From positions 620,001-684,000 of the forward strand of contig NZ_JBJHZY010000001.1 of NCBI RefSeq assembly GCF_045310525.1: DNA of 64,000 bases. Reading direction: 5' to 3'. This document shows, piece by piece, positions 62,650 to 64,000 of the stretch. Below the pieces are notes generated by a model. That model was not told the DNA's origin, ran no database searches, and saw nothing but the letters and a program-made list of their open reading frames with translations. The first letter of the stretch is position 1; every line of letters begins with the position of its first letter. The position numbers and the translations under genes are program-made. The stretch comes from Clostridium_AT radicumherbarum (lineage in GTDB: Bacteria; Bacillota; Clostridia; Clostridiales; Clostridiaceae).

Positions 62650-63531
62650 ATGTATAAAATTATTGACAAAAAAGTATTGGCACCCAATATATATTTAATG
62701 GATGTACAAGCTGAAAGGCTCTCGAAGTCCGCAATGCCAGGACAATTCTTAATAATTAAAATGCATGAGAAAGGTGAGAGAATACCTCTTACAATTTGTG
62801 ATTATGATGCCGCTCAGGGAACTGTTACAATAGTATTCCAATCTATGGGAACGTCTACAAAGGAAATGGCTAACTTTGAAATTGGAGATAATTTTTCAGA
62901 TGTAGTGGGGCCACTAGGACAACCATCTGAAATGGTACATGAAGATTTAAATGAGTTAAGGAATAAAAGTATAATGTTTATTGCAGGTGGAGTTGGAACG
63001 GCTCCAGTATATCCTCAGGTTAAATGGCTACATGAAAGGGGCATAAATGCCGATGTTATAGTTGGAAGCAAAAATAAAGAAATGCTTATATTAGAAGATG
63101 AAATGAAATCAGTAGCTGGGAACTTATACGTTGGCACAGACGATGGATCCTATGGATTTAAGGGAATGGTTACTGATTTATTAAAGGATTTAGTTGAAAA
63201 TAAAGGGAAGCATTATGATCTGGTAGTAGCTATAGGGCCTATGATAATGATGAAGTTTGTAGCAAGGCTTACTAAGGAGCTAGGAATTCATACTATTGTT
63301 AGCTTAAATCCAATAATGGTTGATGGAACTGGTATGTGCGGGGCCTGCAGAGTAACTGTAGGAGGTAAAACTAAGTTTGCCTGTGTTGATGGGCCAGAGT
63401 TTGATGGCCATTTAGTTGACTTTGATGAGGCAATGAGAAGACAAACTATGTATAAAACTGAAGAAGCACAAGCGCAATTTAGAGAAGAACATCATAATAA
63501 TGGCGGCGGCTGTTGTGGATGTGAGAAATAA
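62650..63531 (+). CDS. nfnA: NfnA-like FAD/NAD-binding subunit (sulfide dehydrogenase / ferredoxin:NADP type)
   Basis: A 293-residue ferredoxin-NADP reductase-fold protein. FAD-binding RIPLTICDY near 45 and the NAD-binding AGGVGTAPVYPQV near 115 are present. The 2Fe-2S site is in GTGMCGACRVTVGGKTKFAC near 230-249. The C-terminus adds an unusual GGGCCGCEK cysteine cluster beyond the normal end. With the next gene it forms the NADH-dependent reduced ferredoxin:NADP+ oxidoreductase, or a glutamate-synthase-like pair. The ribosome binding site is AAGGGGG. Confidence 0.88.
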   Translation: MYKIIDKKVLAPNIYLMDVQAERLSKSAMPGQFLIIKMHEKGERIPLTICDYDAAQGTVTIVFQSMGTSTKEMANFEIGDNFSDVVGPLGQPSEMVHEDLNELRNKSIMFIAGGVGTAPVYPQVKWLHERGINADVIVGSKNKEMLILEDEMKSVAGNLYVGTDDGSYGFKGMVTDLLKDLVENKGKHYDLVVAIGPMIMMKFVARLTKELGIHTIVSLNPIMVDGTGMCGACRVTVGGKTKFACVDGPEFDGHLVDFDEAMRRQTMYKTEEAQAQFREEHHNNGGGCCGCEK

Positions 63532-63546
63532 CGGGGGGATGATACG

Positions 63547-64000
63547 ATGGATAGAATGAAGAAGACACCAATAGCAGAGCAGGATGCAAAAGAAAGAGCA
63601 AAAAACTTTAACGAGGTATGCTTAGGATATACAGCTGAAGAAGCTATGCAAGAGGCAAGCAGATGCTTAAATTGTAAGAAACCAATGTGTGTTACTAATT
63701 GTCCAGTAACTATAGGGATACCAGAATTTATAATGCATGTTAAAAATGGTGAGTTTGAGGAAGCAGCTAAGGTAATAGCAAAGCAAAGTGCACTTCCAGC
63801 TGTATGTGGAAGGGTATGCCCACAAGAAACCCAATGCGAAGGAAAATGCATACTTGGAATTAAAGGTGAGAGTGTTGCTATAGGAAAGCTTGAACGATTT
63901 GTAGCAGATTGGTCAAGAGAAAATAATATAGACTTAAGTGAGAGAGAAGAAAGCAAAGGTAAGAAAGTAGCAGTTATAGGAAGCGGACCTGCTGGACTTA
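63547..64000 (+). CDS. nfnB: NfnB-like (GltD-type) subunit, truncated by the window end
   Basis: The first 151 residues of a GltD/NfnB-type flavoprotein run off the window. It begins MDRMKKTPIAEQDAKERAKN, then has the N-terminal 4Fe-4S ligands CLNCKKPMCVTNCPV near 39-53 and CGRVCPQETQCEGKC near 90, and the start of the FAD Rossmann motif VAVIGSGPAGL at the edge. It starts 15 bp after nfnA with GGGGGGATG upstream. The protein should be about 460 residues in full. Confidence 0.9.
   Translation, partial: MDRMKKTPIAEQDAKERAKNFNEVCLGYTAEEAMQEASRCLNCKKPMCVTNCPVTIGIPEFIMHVKNGEFEEAAKVIAKQSALPAVCGRVCPQETQCEGKCILGIKGESVAIGKLERFVADWSRENNIDLSEREESKGKKVAVIGSGPAGL

Noticed and set aside
63492..63956. A minus-strand frame of 154 codons over the nfnA/nfnB junction.
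   Set aside because: The plus strand encodes clear NfnA and NfnB cysteine and FAD motifs here. The minus-strand product is a hydrophobic shadow.

Overview
The window is AT-rich DNA of clostridial character (Clostridium sensu stricto or a close relative). The signs are strong AGGAGG/GGGGGT ribosome binding sites, frequent TTG and GTG starts, a LevR-type sigma-54 regulator driving a PTS operon, a cobalamin riboswitch, and an anaerobic complement of labile-selenium molybdenum hydroxylases, carbamate kinase and an Nfn-type transhydrogenase. No rRNA, tRNA, CRISPR array or phage genes were seen.

Layout. 1-2.7 kb: a small Cys-pair protein, a REP-associated tyrosine transposase (RAYT) with REP-like repeats, and a DUF438/hemerythrin protein. 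2.7-9.2 kb: a LevR-like activator and a lactose/cellobiose-class PTS (IIA, IIB, IIC) with two sigma-54 promoters, followed by a MupG-type 6-phospho-N-acetylmuramidase. 9.3-12.8 kb: DeoD, a MATE exporter and an aldo/keto reductase. 12.9-17.4 kb: a cobalamin-riboswitch operon (ECF S component, CobU, BtuF, BtuC, BtuD), then an orphan LolD/MacB-type ATPase. 18.3-58.3 kb: a very large purine-utilisation locus. 58.4-62.4 kb: a molybdate-type one-component regulator and a modABC operon. 62.6 kb to the end: nfnA and the start of nfnB.

The purine locus holds three separate molybdenum hydroxylases: XdhA-FAD-FeS, a fused 870-aa FeS/Mo enzyme, and a four-subunit enzyme whose Mo chain is split in two as in nicotinate dehydrogenase NdhFSLM. 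It also holds two purine permeases of different NCS2 branches, guanine deaminase, the ygeW-ygfK-ssnA, ygeY-arcC, hydantoinase and ygeX genes known from anaerobic purine/urate degradation clusters, and two further fold-type-II PLP enzymes of unknown role. The selenium/Mo cofactor maturation set (yqeC, yqeB, xdhC, mog/moeA-like, moaC, moaA) and a chemoreceptor with a C-terminal domain are also present. Inferred flow: purines are imported, deaminated and hydroxylated or reduced, the ring is opened by amidohydrolases, carbamoyl groups pass through YgeW and carbamate kinase to ATP, and diaminopropionate goes to pyruvate and ammonia through YgeX.

The most striking observation not given by gene content is a repeated palindromic operator, roughly GATTRACTARTYAATYA. 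It occurs eight times, seven of them just downstream of a near-constant core promoter (TTGACA-like, exactly 17 bp, then TAAAAT or TATAAT), at the head of transcription units across the purine locus. Two paralogous TetR-family regulators (31.6 and 52.5 kb) are the obvious candidates to bind it.
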